DNA of 64,000 nucleotides from Candidatus Flexifilum breve (GCA_016717205.1 JADKGC010000017.1:1-64000); one strand, 5' to 3'; numbered from the stretch's first letter, positions 41,849-51,837 are shown. Numbers and translations: made by a program. Notes: generated by a model not told the origin, from the sequence alone.

Positions 41849-43444
41849 ATGGCTGTAGAGAAACAAAGGCGGGGCAGCCGCGTCGCGCGGTTGGTGTTTG
41901 CCCGCTTGCTTCCTTTAGTGCTAATCATCGCGATTGCCGTGGTGTTGGTCGGTGTCGCGCAGAACCTGCTGCGTTATCTCGGCGAACAATCTGAGGCGAC
42001 CAGCCGCCGTCCGGCCTATGCGGCCACGGCGACCGCGATTGCTGAAATCACGCCCGAAGGCGACGTCAAACTAAATTTAGCCAAGCTGTTTGAACCGCCC
42101 GCGCAGGATATCACGTTTGCGACCAATACCCCGCAGGCCGTGGTCGAGCCGACCATGCCGCCAACGCCGGACATCACCTCGACGCCGCGCCCGCTCCCCA
42201 CGCTTTTCGTGTATCAGGGGCCGGATGTGGTGGAAGCCAACGGCACTGCCGTACCCACGCCTGTCGAAGCGGTGGATCGTCACGGCATGGATTTGCTCAA
42301 TATTGTGCTGTTGGGGCATGATGGCGAACTCACCAACGACGGCTTTATCCGTACGGATACCATGATCATCGTGTCGATCAACCGGACGGCGGGCACGGTG
42401 TCGATGCTCAGCCTCCCGCGCGACCTGTTCGTCTACATCCCCGGTTGGACGATGCAGCGCCTGAATCTCGCCTATATACACGGCGAGTCAATCGGTTGGA
42501 CGGGCGGCGGCTTTGGTCTGCTGCGCCAGACGATCTTCTATAACTTTGGCATCAATGTGCACTATTATGCGATGGTCAACCTGAGCGGCTTCCGTGCCGT
42601 GGTCGATGCGGTCGGCGGCGTCGATCTCGCGGTCGACTGTGCCATCGAGAATCTGCCGCTCATTGGCGCGGATGTGCCCGCGTCGGCGTATCGCTCGGAT
42701 GAAGTCGGCAACTACGTACTGCCGGTCGGCTACTATCACATGACAGGTGGCGAAGCGCTCTGGTATGCGCGTTCCCGTGATAACAGTTCCGACTTTGACC
42801 GCGGTCGGCGGCAGCAGCAGGTGCTGCGGGCGGTGCTGCGACGTGCGCGCGACCAGGGTTTGTTCAACAATATCATTCCGCTGTGGAATGAGGGCAGCCA
42901 GTATGTCGAAACCAATCTGGCGATTGAAGATCTGCTCAGTCTGGTGCCTCTGGCGCTCAACATGGACTCGACGCGCATCGAGAGTTTCAATTTGCAGCGA
43001 CTGTATCACACTACGCCGTGGACGACCGCCGATGGCGAAAACGTTCAGCTCCCGAACTATGAGCCGATCCGTCAGACGTTGGTTGACTTTTATAGCCCTG
43101 CGACCGACAGCCAGCTTGTCTCGGAAGGGTCAAGCATCCGTGTGCAGAATGGCACGGCCAACGCTGACTGGGATCGCGTAGCGGCGGAACGGTTGGCATG
43201 GGATGGCTTCAATCCGATGGCAGCGGGTGCGGCGGACAGGACGGACTACACCGATACGGTTCTCATCGATTACACAGGGCGCAGCAAGGGCAGCAGCCTC
43301 GAACAAATCGCGCACACGCTCAACGTGCGTCCGGAGAATATTCGCTTGGAGCCGAACGCCAACCGCGAATACGACTTCGATGTCATTCTCGGCAGCAACT
43401 ACAACTCGTGTACTGTCGCAGGGGTGCTCCCGGTCGGCGGCTGA
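41849..43444 (+). CDS. LytR-CpsA-Psr (LCP) family protein
   Basis: 531 residues: membrane segment (about 15-38), an extracytoplasmic linker, the LCP domain (about 150-330) with LLGHDGELTNDGFIRTDTMI, SLPRDLFVYIPG, GGVDLAVDC and ARSRDNSSDFDRGRRQQQVL, and a C-terminal LytR_C domain (SIRVQNGTANADWDRVAAERL, about 440-530). LCP proteins transfer glycopolymers to peptidoglycan or act as pyrophosphatases. ATG 41849 with GGAGAGAG upstream. An upstream in-frame GTG is rejected. Confidence 0.93.
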   Translation: MAVEKQRRGSRVARLVFARLLPLVLIIAIAVVLVGVAQNLLRYLGEQSEATSRRPAYAATATAIAEITPEGDVKLNLAKLFEPPAQDITFATNTPQAVVEPTMPPTPDITSTPRPLPTLFVYQGPDVVEANGTAVPTPVEAVDRHGMDLLNIVLLGHDGELTNDGFIRTDTMIIVSINRTAGTVSMLSLPRDLFVYIPGWTMQRLNLAYIHGESIGWTGGGFGLLRQTIFYNFGINVHYYAMVNLSGFRAVVDAVGGVDLAVDCAIENLPLIGADVPASAYRSDEVGNYVLPVGYYHMTGGEALWYARSRDNSSDFDRGRRQQQVLRAVLRRARDQGLFNNIIPLWNEGSQYVETNLAIEDLLSLVPLALNMDSTRIESFNLQRLYHTTPWTTADGENVQLPNYEPIRQTLVDFYSPATDSQLVSEGSSIRVQNGTANADWDRVAAERLAWDGFNPMAAGAADRTDYTDTVLIDYTGRSKGSSLEQIAHTLNVRPENIRLEPNANREYDFDVILGSNYNSCTVAGVLPVGG

Positions 43445-43470
43445 GCGAACCGCACCTATAATTCACACGA

Positions 43471-43500
43471 AAAGGACGAGCGCACCTCGTCCTTTTTCTT
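43471..43500 (+). terminator. Terminator after the LCP gene
   Basis: AAAGGACGAG (43471-43480), CGCAC loop, CTCGTCCTTT (43486-43495) and a T-rich tail. Confidence 0.85.
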
Positions 43501-43537
43501 TACTGTCAACTGTGAACTGATAACTGAAGACTTATTT

Positions 43538-44521
43538 CTACCAGCGGTGATGAATGAGCGGGCGAATCAGCTCGTCGTACACGCGCTGCACCTCCGCCAT
43601 GGCGTCTGCTGTGATCGGCGGCAGATCTGACGCAGCGGCGTTGCTCTCCACCTGCGCGGGGTTCTTCGCGCCGGGGATCGCGCAGGAGACCGCGTCGAAC
43701 ATGAGAATCCAGCGCAGCGCGTAGGCGGCGAGTGGCACGCCCGTGGGGAGCAGCGCCTTGTACCGCTCGACTGCGGCCAGAGCGGTCTCATAGTCCACGC
43801 CGGAAAAGGTCTCGCCCACGTCAAAGGCTTCGCCGTGGCGGTTGAAGTTGCGGTGGTCATCGGCGGCGAACTGCGTCTGCTTGCTCATCTTCCCGGTGAG
43901 CATGCCGCTCGCCAGTGGCACGCGCGCCAATATGCCGACTTTGCGCCGCTTGGCTTCACTGAAGAACAGCTCCGACGGGCGGAGGCGCATCATGTTGAAG
44001 ATGATCTGCACGCTCTGCACGTTCGGATACTCAATGGCCTTAAGCGCCTCTTCGACGCGCTCCACGCTCACGCCGTAGTAGCGGATTTTCCCCGCCTGCA
44101 CGAGATCATCCAAGATGCCGAAAACTTCGGCGTGATAGTAGAGGTCAGTCGGTGGGCAGTGCAATTGTACGAGGTCGAGCGTTTCGACATCGAGGTTCTT
44201 CAGGCTGCGCTCGATCCACATGGTCAGGTTTTCGCGCGTGTACCCCGCGACCGTTTGCTGGGGCAGGCGGCGACCCGCCTTCGTGATGACGTAGAACGGT
44301 TCGCTGCGTTCTTTGCGCAGCCGCGCGATCAACTGTTCACTGTGACCATCGCCGTACACATCGGCGGTATCAAACAGGTTGATGCCCACATCCAGCGACT
44401 TATGCAGCGCCGCCATTGAATCGTCGTCATTCACCGAGCCCCACGCCGACCCGATGGCCCACGCGCCAAAACTGATATCCGAGACTGTCCATCCGGTTCG
44501 TCCAAAATCACGATACTGCAT
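43538..44521 (-). CDS. Aldo/keto reductase
   Basis: 327 residues of the AKR superfamily TIM barrel. Tetrad candidates: Asp in NLFDTADVYGDG, Tyr in the same motif, Lys in VITKAGRR, His in LVQLHCPP. The C-terminal cofactor region AIPGAKNPAQVESN fits NADPH use. Resembles the broad AKR group that includes YajO/YhdN-type reductases. Divergent from the DeoR regulator of the rhamnose-type genes, which may control both. Confidence 0.9.
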   Translation of the reverse strand: MQYRDFGRTGWTVSDISFGAWAIGSAWGSVNDDDSMAALHKSLDVGINLFDTADVYGDGHSEQLIARLRKERSEPFYVITKAGRRLPQQTVAGYTRENLTMWIERSLKNLDVETLDLVQLHCPPTDLYYHAEVFGILDDLVQAGKIRYYGVSVERVEEALKAIEYPNVQSVQIIFNMMRLRPSELFFSEAKRRKVGILARVPLASGMLTGKMSKQTQFAADDHRNFNRHGEAFDVGETFSGVDYETALAAVERYKALLPTGVPLAAYALRWILMFDAVSCAIPGAKNPAQVESNAAASDLPPITADAMAEVQRVYDELIRPLIHHRW

Positions 44522-44729
44522 AAGCTTGTTTCTCCTTAAGCGATGCGGGAACAGCGAAACGGAGTCCCGTACTGAAGTTTCTATAGTATTTTGCCGATTT
44601 CTCGCTCAATTTTCCACTTTCTGATTTTTGCTTTCGCGTAGGATTGGCTACAATGAAAGTAAATTGGTTTCTTTTGACTCCGTTTTCTGTCTGTTTGTCA
44701 GAGTCAGCGCTTAAGAAAGTTGTGCCTAC

Positions 44730-45512
44730 ATGTCTGACCCGATGTTTGTTGAAGAAAGACGCCGCATTATTCTGGAACAGCTCAAACAGCACGGGCGGGT
44801 CTCCGTCAAAGCCTTGAGCGAGCTCATGAATGTCAGCGCCGTGACCATCCGTCAAGACTTGCGCGCTCTGGAAGACAGCGGTCTGCTTGAACGTACGTAT
44901 GGCGGGGCGGTCAGCCGGGAGAGCAGCACGATTCCGCCCGAACTTTCGTTTCACGTGCGTTTAGCCAAACGCCGCGCCGAAAAGGTCGCGATTGCGGCGG
45001 CGGCGGCAGAATTGCTCGAAGATGGGTGCAGTGTCGCGCTCGACGCCAGTACGACTGCCTACGCGCTCATCCCGTACGTCAAGAATCTCAAGAAAGTCAC
45101 CGTCATCACCAACAGCTTGCTGATCGCGCAGAACTTCCTCGACAGCCCGCAGATTCAGGTGCTGGTGTCCGGCGGACGTCTGCGCCGCGACTCAATCTCG
45201 ACGGTGGGCCGTCCCGATGGTTTACCCGATATCAACCTGAATATTGGCTTTTTTGGCACACGTGGTATTTCCCTGATTGGCGGTTGCACGGAGATCGATC
45301 CGGATGAAGTGGCGATGAAGAGCGCCATGATCGGTCGGTGTGTGCACACGGTGATTCTGGCGGATGGCTCGAAGTGGGGTCAAGTTGCCCCGTATACCTT
45401 CCTCCGACCTGATAAAACACAGCATATCATCAGCACGCAAGACGCGCCGCTCGATCAGGTGGAGGCGTTCCGTCACGGCGGGACGCGCGTAGATCTCGTA
45501 CCGGTTGAATGA
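44730..45512 (+). CDS. DeoR/GlpR-type transcriptional regulator
   Basis: 260 residues. N-terminal DeoR helix-turn-helix (ERRRIILEQLKQHGRVSV, then SELMNVSAVTIRQDLRALED) and an ISOCOT effector-binding domain (VALDASTTAYALIPYV, ITNSLLIAQNF), which senses phosphorylated sugars. It sits ahead of rhamnulokinase and a class II aldolase, so rhamnulose-1-phosphate or a related sugar phosphate is the likely inducer. A TACAAT -10 is present at 44649-44654. Confidence 0.92.
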   Translation: MSDPMFVEERRRIILEQLKQHGRVSVKALSELMNVSAVTIRQDLRALEDSGLLERTYGGAVSRESSTIPPELSFHVRLAKRRAEKVAIAAAAAELLEDGCSVALDASTTAYALIPYVKNLKKVTVITNSLLIAQNFLDSPQIQVLVSGGRLRRDSISTVGRPDGLPDINLNIGFFGTRGISLIGGCTEIDPDEVAMKSAMIGRCVHTVILADGSKWGQVAPYTFLRPDKTQHIISTQDAPLDQVEAFRHGGTRVDLVPVE

Positions 45513-45531
45513 ACAAAGGATTGTTAGGCAT

Positions 45532-46965
45532 ATGACACACTTAGTCGCCGTCGATTTGGGCGCGGAATCGGGGCGCGTGGCTAAAGTCACGTATTCTGGG
45601 GCGTCCCTCACGATGGAAGTGGCGCACCGCTTTCCAAATATTCAGGTAGAAGTCGGCAAAACGCTCTACTGGGATACGTTTCGCCTGTGGCACGAAATCA
45701 AGACGGGCATTGAGCTGATCAAAGACGGTGCGCGTTCCATCGGCGTCGATACCTGGGGCGTCGACTTTGCGCTGCTTGACCGCGACGGCAATCTGCTCGG
45801 TAACCCGGTGTGCTACCGCGACAGCCGCACCGATGGCGCGATGGAATGGACGTTCAAGCGGGTGCCGCGGCGCGAAATCTTCGAGCGTACGGGTAGTCAG
45901 TTCTTGCAGCTCAATACGCTCTACCAGCTTGCCAGCCTGCTGCGCGCTAACAGCCCGCTGCTGGAAGTCGCGGCGACGTATCTCGGGTTCCCTGACTTGA
46001 TCAACTATTGGCTGACGGGCGTCAAGGCGTGTGAATTTACGCATGCGACAACGACCCAATTCTACAACCCACGAGCGCGAGATTGGGATCGCCAACTGCT
46101 TGGCGCGGTCGGTCTCCCGACCGACATCTACCCGCACATCGTCCAACCGGGGACGCGTCTCGGCGACTACCGCGGCATCCCCGTGATCGCGCCGCCGACA
46201 CATGACACGGGTTCGGCGGTCATCGCGGTGCCGACCACCACACGCAATTTCGCCTATATCAGCAGTGGAACGTGGAGCTTGATCGGGCTGGAGATCGAAA
46301 CGCCGATCATCAACGACGCCGCCTACGAGGCGAACGTCACGAATGAGGGTGGCGCCGAAGGTAAACTGCGCTTCCTGAAGAACATCATGGGTTTGTGGCT
46401 GGTGCAGCAGTCGCGTGCAGCGTGGCGGGCCGAAGGCACCGACTACAGTTACGATCAACTGGCGACGATGGCGACCGACGCGCCGCCGTTCCTCGCGTTC
46501 ATTGACCCGGACGATCCGTCGTTCTTCCCCCCCGGCGACATGCCCGCGCGCATCCGCGAGTTCTGTGCGCGCACGGGTCAGGTTGTGCCGGAAACCCCCG
46601 GCGCGGTTTTGCGCGTGATCTACGAAAGCCTCGCGCTGCGCTACCGGGAAGCGCTCGACAAGATGATCGCGCTGTCCGGGCAAACCGTCGACCGGATGCA
46701 CATCATTGGGGGCGGGTCGCAGAACGCGGTTCTCTGCCAGATGACCGCCGACGCCATCGGTCGCCCGGTGTATGCGGGGCCAGTCGAGGCGACCGTGTTG
46801 GGCAATGCCATCGTGCAACTGATTGCGTTGGGTGAGCTGCAGAGCGTCGCCGATGGTCGCGCGCTGCTCAGCCAGCAGTCCGATATCAAAGTTTATGAGC
46901 CGAAGAATACCGCTGCGTGGGATGCTGCCTTCGCGCGGTTTAAAGGATTGGGACAAACCTCGTGA
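45532..46965 (+). CDS. rhaB: Rhamnulokinase
   Basis: FGGY-family carbohydrate kinase of 477 residues. VAVDLGAESGRV (ATP site), GVDTWGVDFALLDRDGNLL and HDTGSAVIAVPTTTRNFAYISSGTWSLIGLE are typical of RhaB. It phosphorylates L-rhamnulose at C1. ATG 45532 is chosen; the frame opens 9 codons earlier. It is followed by a class II aldolase with a 4-base GTGA overlap. The isomerase RhaA and mutarotase are not in the window. Confidence 0.9.
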   Translation: MTHLVAVDLGAESGRVAKVTYSGASLTMEVAHRFPNIQVEVGKTLYWDTFRLWHEIKTGIELIKDGARSIGVDTWGVDFALLDRDGNLLGNPVCYRDSRTDGAMEWTFKRVPRREIFERTGSQFLQLNTLYQLASLLRANSPLLEVAATYLGFPDLINYWLTGVKACEFTHATTTQFYNPRARDWDRQLLGAVGLPTDIYPHIVQPGTRLGDYRGIPVIAPPTHDTGSAVIAVPTTTRNFAYISSGTWSLIGLEIETPIINDAAYEANVTNEGGAEGKLRFLKNIMGLWLVQQSRAAWRAEGTDYSYDQLATMATDAPPFLAFIDPDDPSFFPPGDMPARIREFCARTGQVVPETPGAVLRVIYESLALRYREALDKMIALSGQTVDRMHIIGGGSQNAVLCQMTADAIGRPVYAGPVEATVLGNAIVQLIALGELQSVADGRALLSQQSDIKVYEPKNTAAWDAAFARFKGLGQTS

Positions 46966-47723
46966 CGACCTCGACACCCCTTGATCAGATTTTCAACCTG
47001 ACCCGCACTTTAGGACAGCCGCAGAACGAATACGTCATCATCGGCGAGGGTAACACGTCGTACCGCATCGATCAGGATACGTTCCTGATCAAGGCGAGCG
47101 GGCAGGGCATGAGCGCGATTGACGTCAACGGCTTCGTCGCGGTGCGCTTTGACCCGATTCTCGCGCTCTTTGATCGGCAGGAGGCCGACCGTGCCACGCT
47201 GCAGCAGGCGATGATCGACGCCAAAGTCGATGCGTCGGCGCCGGGGCGTCCATCCGTCGAGGTGACGTTCCATGCGATGCTGCTGCACGGCTGCGATGTG
47301 AAGTGCATCGCGCACACGCATCCCGTCGCCGTGAATGGCATTTTATGTTCCACACGTGCCCGCCAATTTGCCGACAATCGCTTATTCCCCGATGAAGCGG
47401 TATTGTGCGGCCCGCGCTCGGTGTTCGTGCCTTACGTTGATCCGGGGCTGCCGCTGGCGGTCGCCATTCGCGACGAAGTGCGCCGCTACATGGATGAGAT
47501 GGGCGAAGCGCCGAAAGTGATTCTGCTGCAGAACCACGGCTTGATCGCGCTCGGGCAGACGCCAACCGAAGCGCTGAACATCACGGCGATGGCTGTGAAA
47601 GCGGCGAAAATCTTCACGGGGGCGTGCGCGGTTGGCGAACCGGTGTTCATGTCGCCAGAGGACATCAAACATATTTACTTCCGACCGGACGAGATTTACC
47701 GCCGCAAGATGTTTGTGGGGTAG
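46962..47723 (+). CDS. Class II aldolase/adducin family protein
   Basis: 253 residues. Metal-binding His pattern: AHTHPVAVNG and LLQNHGLIALG, with the active-site Glu in the VEVTFH stretch. The N-terminal IGEGNTSYRID and KASGQGMSAIDVNGFV are typical of the group that includes L-fuculose- and rhamnulose-1-phosphate aldolases. The gene pairing with rhaB makes rhamnulose-1-phosphate cleavage to dihydroxyacetone phosphate and lactaldehyde the likely reaction. GTG start overlapping the rhaB stop. Confidence 0.88.
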   Translation: MTTSTPLDQIFNLTRTLGQPQNEYVIIGEGNTSYRIDQDTFLIKASGQGMSAIDVNGFVAVRFDPILALFDRQEADRATLQQAMIDAKVDASAPGRPSVEVTFHAMLLHGCDVKCIAHTHPVAVNGILCSTRARQFADNRLFPDEAVLCGPRSVFVPYVDPGLPLAVAIRDEVRRYMDEMGEAPKVILLQNHGLIALGQTPTEALNITAMAVKAAKIFTGACAVGEPVFMSPEDIKHIYFRPDEIYRRKMFVG

Positions 47724-47875
47724 AAGCAGCTGTAACGGTTAGCGTAAGACTAGGGCCGGGAGAAAGTGTGGACAGGTCTGCGCGTTTGATCAATTTCCGC
47801 AAAAAAAGCGGTTAGCCAGCGTAAAAGAATTCCGCCTTGTCTGACGGTGAACCGCTCCAGCTAACTGAAAAAATG

Positions 47876-48787
47876 CTAGTCTTTGCTCGTGGGGTCGAAC
47901 GCGTCGCGGATGCCGTCGCCGATGACATACAGGCACAGCACCGTAACGAAGATCATCAAACCGGGGAAAATCACCAGATGCACGCCGCGTGTGAAGAAGG
48001 TCTGCGCGCCGGTGAGCATGTTACCCCAGCTCGGCGTCGGCGGCTTGATGCCCAGACCGAGGAAGCTCAGCGCCGCTTCAGAGAGGATGAGCGCACCGAT
48101 GTCGATCGCCAGCGAAATCACGATGATCGAGAACAGGTTCGGCAGGATGTGAATGAACATGATGCGCAGCGGCGACGCGCCGATAGCACGCGCGCTGACG
48201 ATGTATTCGCGTTCACGGAGCGACAGCGTTTCGCCGCGCACCAGACGGGTTGTCCCCGTCCACCCGAGCAGACCGAGCACGAGAATCAACGTGGTTGGCG
48301 ATGGTTGCAGTACCGCCGCGACGATCAGCAGCAGGAACAGCGACGGGATCGAGTTCAGTGTTGAAATGATCCAGTTGATGAAGTCATCAATGGGACCACC
48401 GTAAAACCCGGTGATAATGCCGAGCGTCACGCCGATGGAAATTGAAACGATAGCTGCGAGGAAGCCCACGGCCAGAGAGACTTGTCCGCCGTACAACCAC
48501 CGCGCGAAATGGTCGCGACCGAGATCATCGGTGCCGAGTATGTGGTTACCCGCGGCGAGCGGGAGAAACGTGCGCGACGCGTCGGTTTGCGTGTAACTGA
48601 CATCCAGGACCCGGCTGATGAGTGGCGCTGAAAAGGACATGATCGCCATCAGCGCGACGATGGCCAGAGCCGTCAATGTGAGCCGATCACGGCGCAGGCG
48701 GCGCATGGCCAACTGCGTCAGCGAAATACCAACGCGTTTTTCTTCTTTTTCGACTGAGAGTTTTGCGACCGAAGATTGGGCTGTCAT
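47876..48787 (-). CDS. ABC transporter permease, OppC/DppC type
   Basis: 303 residues with about six membrane segments and the N-terminal OppC_N domain (RRDRLTLTALAIVALMAIMSF). The ABC-ATPase coupling loop is EREYIVSARAIGASPLRIMFIHILPN. AGGAGACTT precedes the ATG. Second of two permeases of a dipeptide/oligopeptide-class importer. The ATPases (OppD/F) are not next to it and may lie elsewhere. Confidence 0.93.
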   Translation of the reverse strand: MTAQSSVAKLSVEKEEKRVGISLTQLAMRRLRRDRLTLTALAIVALMAIMSFSAPLISRVLDVSYTQTDASRTFLPLAAGNHILGTDDLGRDHFARWLYGGQVSLAVGFLAAIVSISIGVTLGIITGFYGGPIDDFINWIISTLNSIPSLFLLLIVAAVLQPSPTTLILVLGLLGWTGTTRLVRGETLSLREREYIVSARAIGASPLRIMFIHILPNLFSIIVISLAIDIGALILSEAALSFLGLGIKPPTPSWGNMLTGAQTFFTRGVHLVIFPGLMIFVTVLCLYVIGDGIRDAFDPTSKD

Positions 48788-48811
48788 GATAAGTCTCCTA
48801 TCACTATCTCA

Positions 48812-49889
48812 CTAGTCGAAGCGAATGCGCGGGTCAATCACCGCGTACAGAATATCCAGAGAGGATGTAGCCAAAAATCGTCGCCGCCGCGCCGACAATG
48901 ACCACCGTCATGACGATCGGGAAATCCTGCGCGATCACGGCTTGCACCGCAAAGCGTCCCAGACCCGGCCAGGAGAAAATGGTCTCCGTGATCGCCGCGC
49001 CGCTCAACAGGCCGGTGATTTGCGGGCCGAGGAAGGTCGCCAGCGGGATCAACGCGTTACGTGCACCGTGCTTGAACCACACGTTCCGGCTCGACAAACC
49101 CTTGGACAATGCCGTACGCAGGTAGTCCTGCGACATGACGTCCAGCATGGACGCGCGCATATAGCGCGAATAGATGGCAATTGTCCCCGTCGCCAGAATG
49201 AAGGTCGGCAGGACAAGGAACTGCCAGCGATCCCAAATCGGCGGGATACCACCCGTCAGCGTGGTTGGCGTTCGACCACCCATCGGCAGGACGCCGAGCC
49301 ACGAGCCGAAAATCAGCAGCAGGATCAGGCCGAGCCAGAAGATAGGAATCGCGTTGAACACCACCGCGAGCACGCGGGTGATATTGTCGAACCATTTGCC
49401 TTTGTAGACGGCGGCGAGAATACCGATCGGCACGCCGATGACGAGGCCGAACAGCAGACTGGAAATACCGAGTTCCAGCGTTGCGCCGACTTTTTCGCCG
49501 AGCATCTGAATCACCGGACGGCGGTAGAAGAAGGAATCGCCAAAGTCGCCGCGGAGAATACCCCGGTTCTGGCCGGGCGGTTCCGGTTCGCCGTCATTAT
49601 CGACATCGAGCGCCAGCAAAAAGCTGCGGTCCGCGACACCATCACCATCGGAGTCCCAGCGCATCCAGTCATCACCAAGCAACCAGCGGAGGTATTGCAC
49701 TGGCAGCGGGTCGTTGACACCTAGGCGTTTGGCGACCAATTCACGCTGCGCGACGGTCATGCGCGGGCTGAAGGTCAGTGCTGCCACCGGGCCTCCGGGC
49801 GCGGCTGACATCAGCAAGTATGAGAAAATAGTGATGCCGAAGAAGGTGGGAATCGCTTGAATTAAGCGACGTAGTGTGTACTTGATCAT
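48812..49889 (-). CDS. ABC transporter permease, OppB/DppB type (3' frameshift, acidic insert)
   Basis: About six membrane segments; coupling loop DYLRTALSKGLSSRNVWFKHG. As sequenced the frame stops at 48834 with an unfamiliar tail (SGYSVRGD). Shifting frame at the AGAGAG stretch (48858-48863) restores the conserved OppB ending DILYAVIDPRIRFD and a stop at 48812, so two bases of a CT repeat seem to be missing. Between the first and second membrane segments an insert of about 30 residues (WDSDGDGVADRS and LDVDNDGEPEPPG) looks like a pair of calcium-binding loops. Only the last 14 residues are affected, and it may be a sequencing error. Confidence 0.85.
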
Positions 49890-50043
49890 GGACTAAGTCC
49901 CCAACATGTCTGATCACGAGAACGATGTTTTTACAAAACAGGTACATCGGGAAACCTGCGGTTATCCGAAACTAGGCTCGCTATGAGTCTGGTAGATGCA
50001 GCCTGCAAGTTACAAAGAAAGCATATCTAAGTTGATACTCTTG

Positions 50044-50075
50044 AAAACCGCCCCCTCACACAGGGCGAGGGGGCG
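50044..50075 (-). terminator. Terminator downstream of the solute-binding-protein gene
   Basis: On the minus strand CGCCCCCTC, 9-base loop, GAGGGGGCG, then TTTTC. It lies between the substrate-binding protein and the two permeases, so it should lower permease expression relative to the binding protein. Confidence 0.7.
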
Positions 50076-50097
50076 ATGAGGTATTGCTACCTACAAC

Positions 50098-51837
50098 TTA
50101 CGGGGTGCTGACCGACCACGCGTCCGCGTTCCAGTAGAGCTGGGACGGATACGGGTCAAAGCCTTCGATGCTGTTGGCAGCGTACATGCCGTTGGTGGCG
50201 AACAGCCAAATGTAGGGCAGTTCGTCTTGCATGATCTGCTGCATTTCGCCATAGATCGCCGCGCGTTCCGCCGGGTCGCAGCCGGGGAGCGACTTCGCCT
50301 GAGCGTTCAGTTCGGTGAAGCGTTCGTTGTTGAACGAGGTGAAGTTGCTGCCGCTGCCGATGACGTCGCTGGCAGGCGTGAAGAGCTGCGTGGCATCGGG
50401 ATCATCCGGGTAGCCGTTGCGCCAGCCGAGGATGATGGTGTCGAACGTCTGGCTGTCCATGATGTCCAGCAGGGTGTTGAAGTCGATGGTCTGGAAGTCG
50501 ACGCGGACGCCGATCTGGGCGAGCTGATCCTGAACCAGCGTGCCGATCGCTTCGCGGCGGGTGTTACCTTCGTTCGTGTACAGCGTGAACACGAATTCGG
50601 CACCATCTTCAGCATACATGGAGCCCTGCGCAACGCGCGGGGTCGCGGGGTCATTGTCCGCATCCACCCAGCCAGCTTCGTCGAGCATAGCGGCGGCAGC
50701 TTCGGGGTCAAACGGAATCGGCGCGAGGTCGTCCGCATATGCCCACGAGGCGGGGATGAGGAAGGAGGTCATACGTTCGCCTTCGTTGAACACGGCGGCG
50801 TCGATGATCGATTCAACGTCGATCGCGCGGGCCAGCGCCTGACGGACGCGGACATCACCGAAAATCGGGTGGTTGCCCTGGTCAATCGGGTTGCCAGCTT
50901 CGTCGAACGCGTTCTGCGGGTTGTTCGGGTCGGCGAGGTTCATGGCCAGGTAGTCCCAGGCGTTGCCGGGGTAGCTGTAAACCGTCGCGCTGCTGTTGCG
51001 GATGTCCTGACGACGCGCAACGGCGGGGCCGTCGATGACGTTCAGTTCGCCAGCGAGGAACTGTTCGACCATGACCGTCTGATCGGGCACGGTGCGATAG
51101 ATGAAGCCTTCGGGCGCAACATAGCCGAGGACGGTATCGACCGCCGGGTACGTCGGGTCATTGACGAGGCTGACCTGTTCGCCGGGGCGGAATTCACCGA
51201 AGGTGAACGGGCCACGCGTAACGGTCGGGTTCAGGTTGAATTCGCTGTCGCCGAGGGTGCTCACATCTTCGGGCAGAACGTGCGACGGCGCGGGAACAAT
51301 CGACGCTGCATAGCTGAGCGACGTGCATTCCGGCGATGCCATGGTGACGACGACCGTGTAATCATCGGGAGCCTGAACATCGAGCACGCCGGTCGCGCCA
51401 GTGGGGTCAATGATGTAGCTGCCGGGTACGTCGATCAGACCTTCAGCACCCGCCTTGATCGCTTCCCACGAGTACAGAATGTCCGCGGAGGTGATGGGGG
51501 TGCCATCGCTCCACGTCATGTCCTGACGCAGGGTGAAGGTATAAGTCAGACCGTCTTCGCTGATTTCCCAGCTTTCGGCGAGGGAGTTCGGCTGCGCCGG
51601 GGCGAGCACTGCTGCTGCCGGGTCGGCACCGATGAAGCTGGGGAACATAAAGCCAATAACGCGCGAGCTGGCGGTGTCGCTGGACATGATGGGGTTCATC
51701 GTTGCAACATCAGCGCTGAGGTTGCCTTCGATGATGATCCCGCCCTGCCCACCTTCCTGAGCGGCGACCGGAGCCAGCACGCCGCCGAGGAGGGCGACTG
51801 CCGTTCCGATCATCAAGAACTTACGGAAAATCTTCAT
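50098..51837 (-). CDS. ABC transporter substrate-binding protein (peptide/nickel family 5)
   Basis: 579 residues. A signal peptide (MKIFRKFLMIGTAVALLGG, cleavage after VAA near residue 27) precedes an SBP family 5 domain: SWEISEDGLTYTFTLRQDMTWSDGTPI, NPTVTRGPFTFGEFRPGEQV and VRQALARAIDVESIID. No lipobox Cys follows the signal, so it is probably periplasmic or released, or held by another anchor. GGAGTGACG precedes the ATG at 51837; 89 codons of upstream open frame are rejected because they lack this signal. Confidence 0.93.
   Translation of the reverse strand: MKIFRKFLMIGTAVALLGGVLAPVAAQEGGQGGIIIEGNLSADVATMNPIMSSDTASSRVIGFMFPSFIGADPAAAVLAPAQPNSLAESWEISEDGLTYTFTLRQDMTWSDGTPITSADILYSWEAIKAGAEGLIDVPGSYIIDPTGATGVLDVQAPDDYTVVVTMASPECTSLSYAASIVPAPSHVLPEDVSTLGDSEFNLNPTVTRGPFTFGEFRPGEQVSLVNDPTYPAVDTVLGYVAPEGFIYRTVPDQTVMVEQFLAGELNVIDGPAVARRQDIRNSSATVYSYPGNAWDYLAMNLADPNNPQNAFDEAGNPIDQGNHPIFGDVRVRQALARAIDVESIIDAAVFNEGERMTSFLIPASWAYADDLAPIPFDPEAAAAMLDEAGWVDADNDPATPRVAQGSMYAEDGAEFVFTLYTNEGNTRREAIGTLVQDQLAQIGVRVDFQTIDFNTLLDIMDSQTFDTIILGWRNGYPDDPDATQLFTPASDVIGSGSNFTSFNNERFTELNAQAKSLPGCDPAERAAIYGEMQQIMQDELPYIWLFATNGMYAANSIEGFDPYPSQLYWNADAWSVSTP

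Noticed and set aside
47837..48364. Plus-strand ORF over the OppC-type permease
   Set aside because: Shadow of a clear permease gene; Arg/Gln/Glu-rich low-information text.
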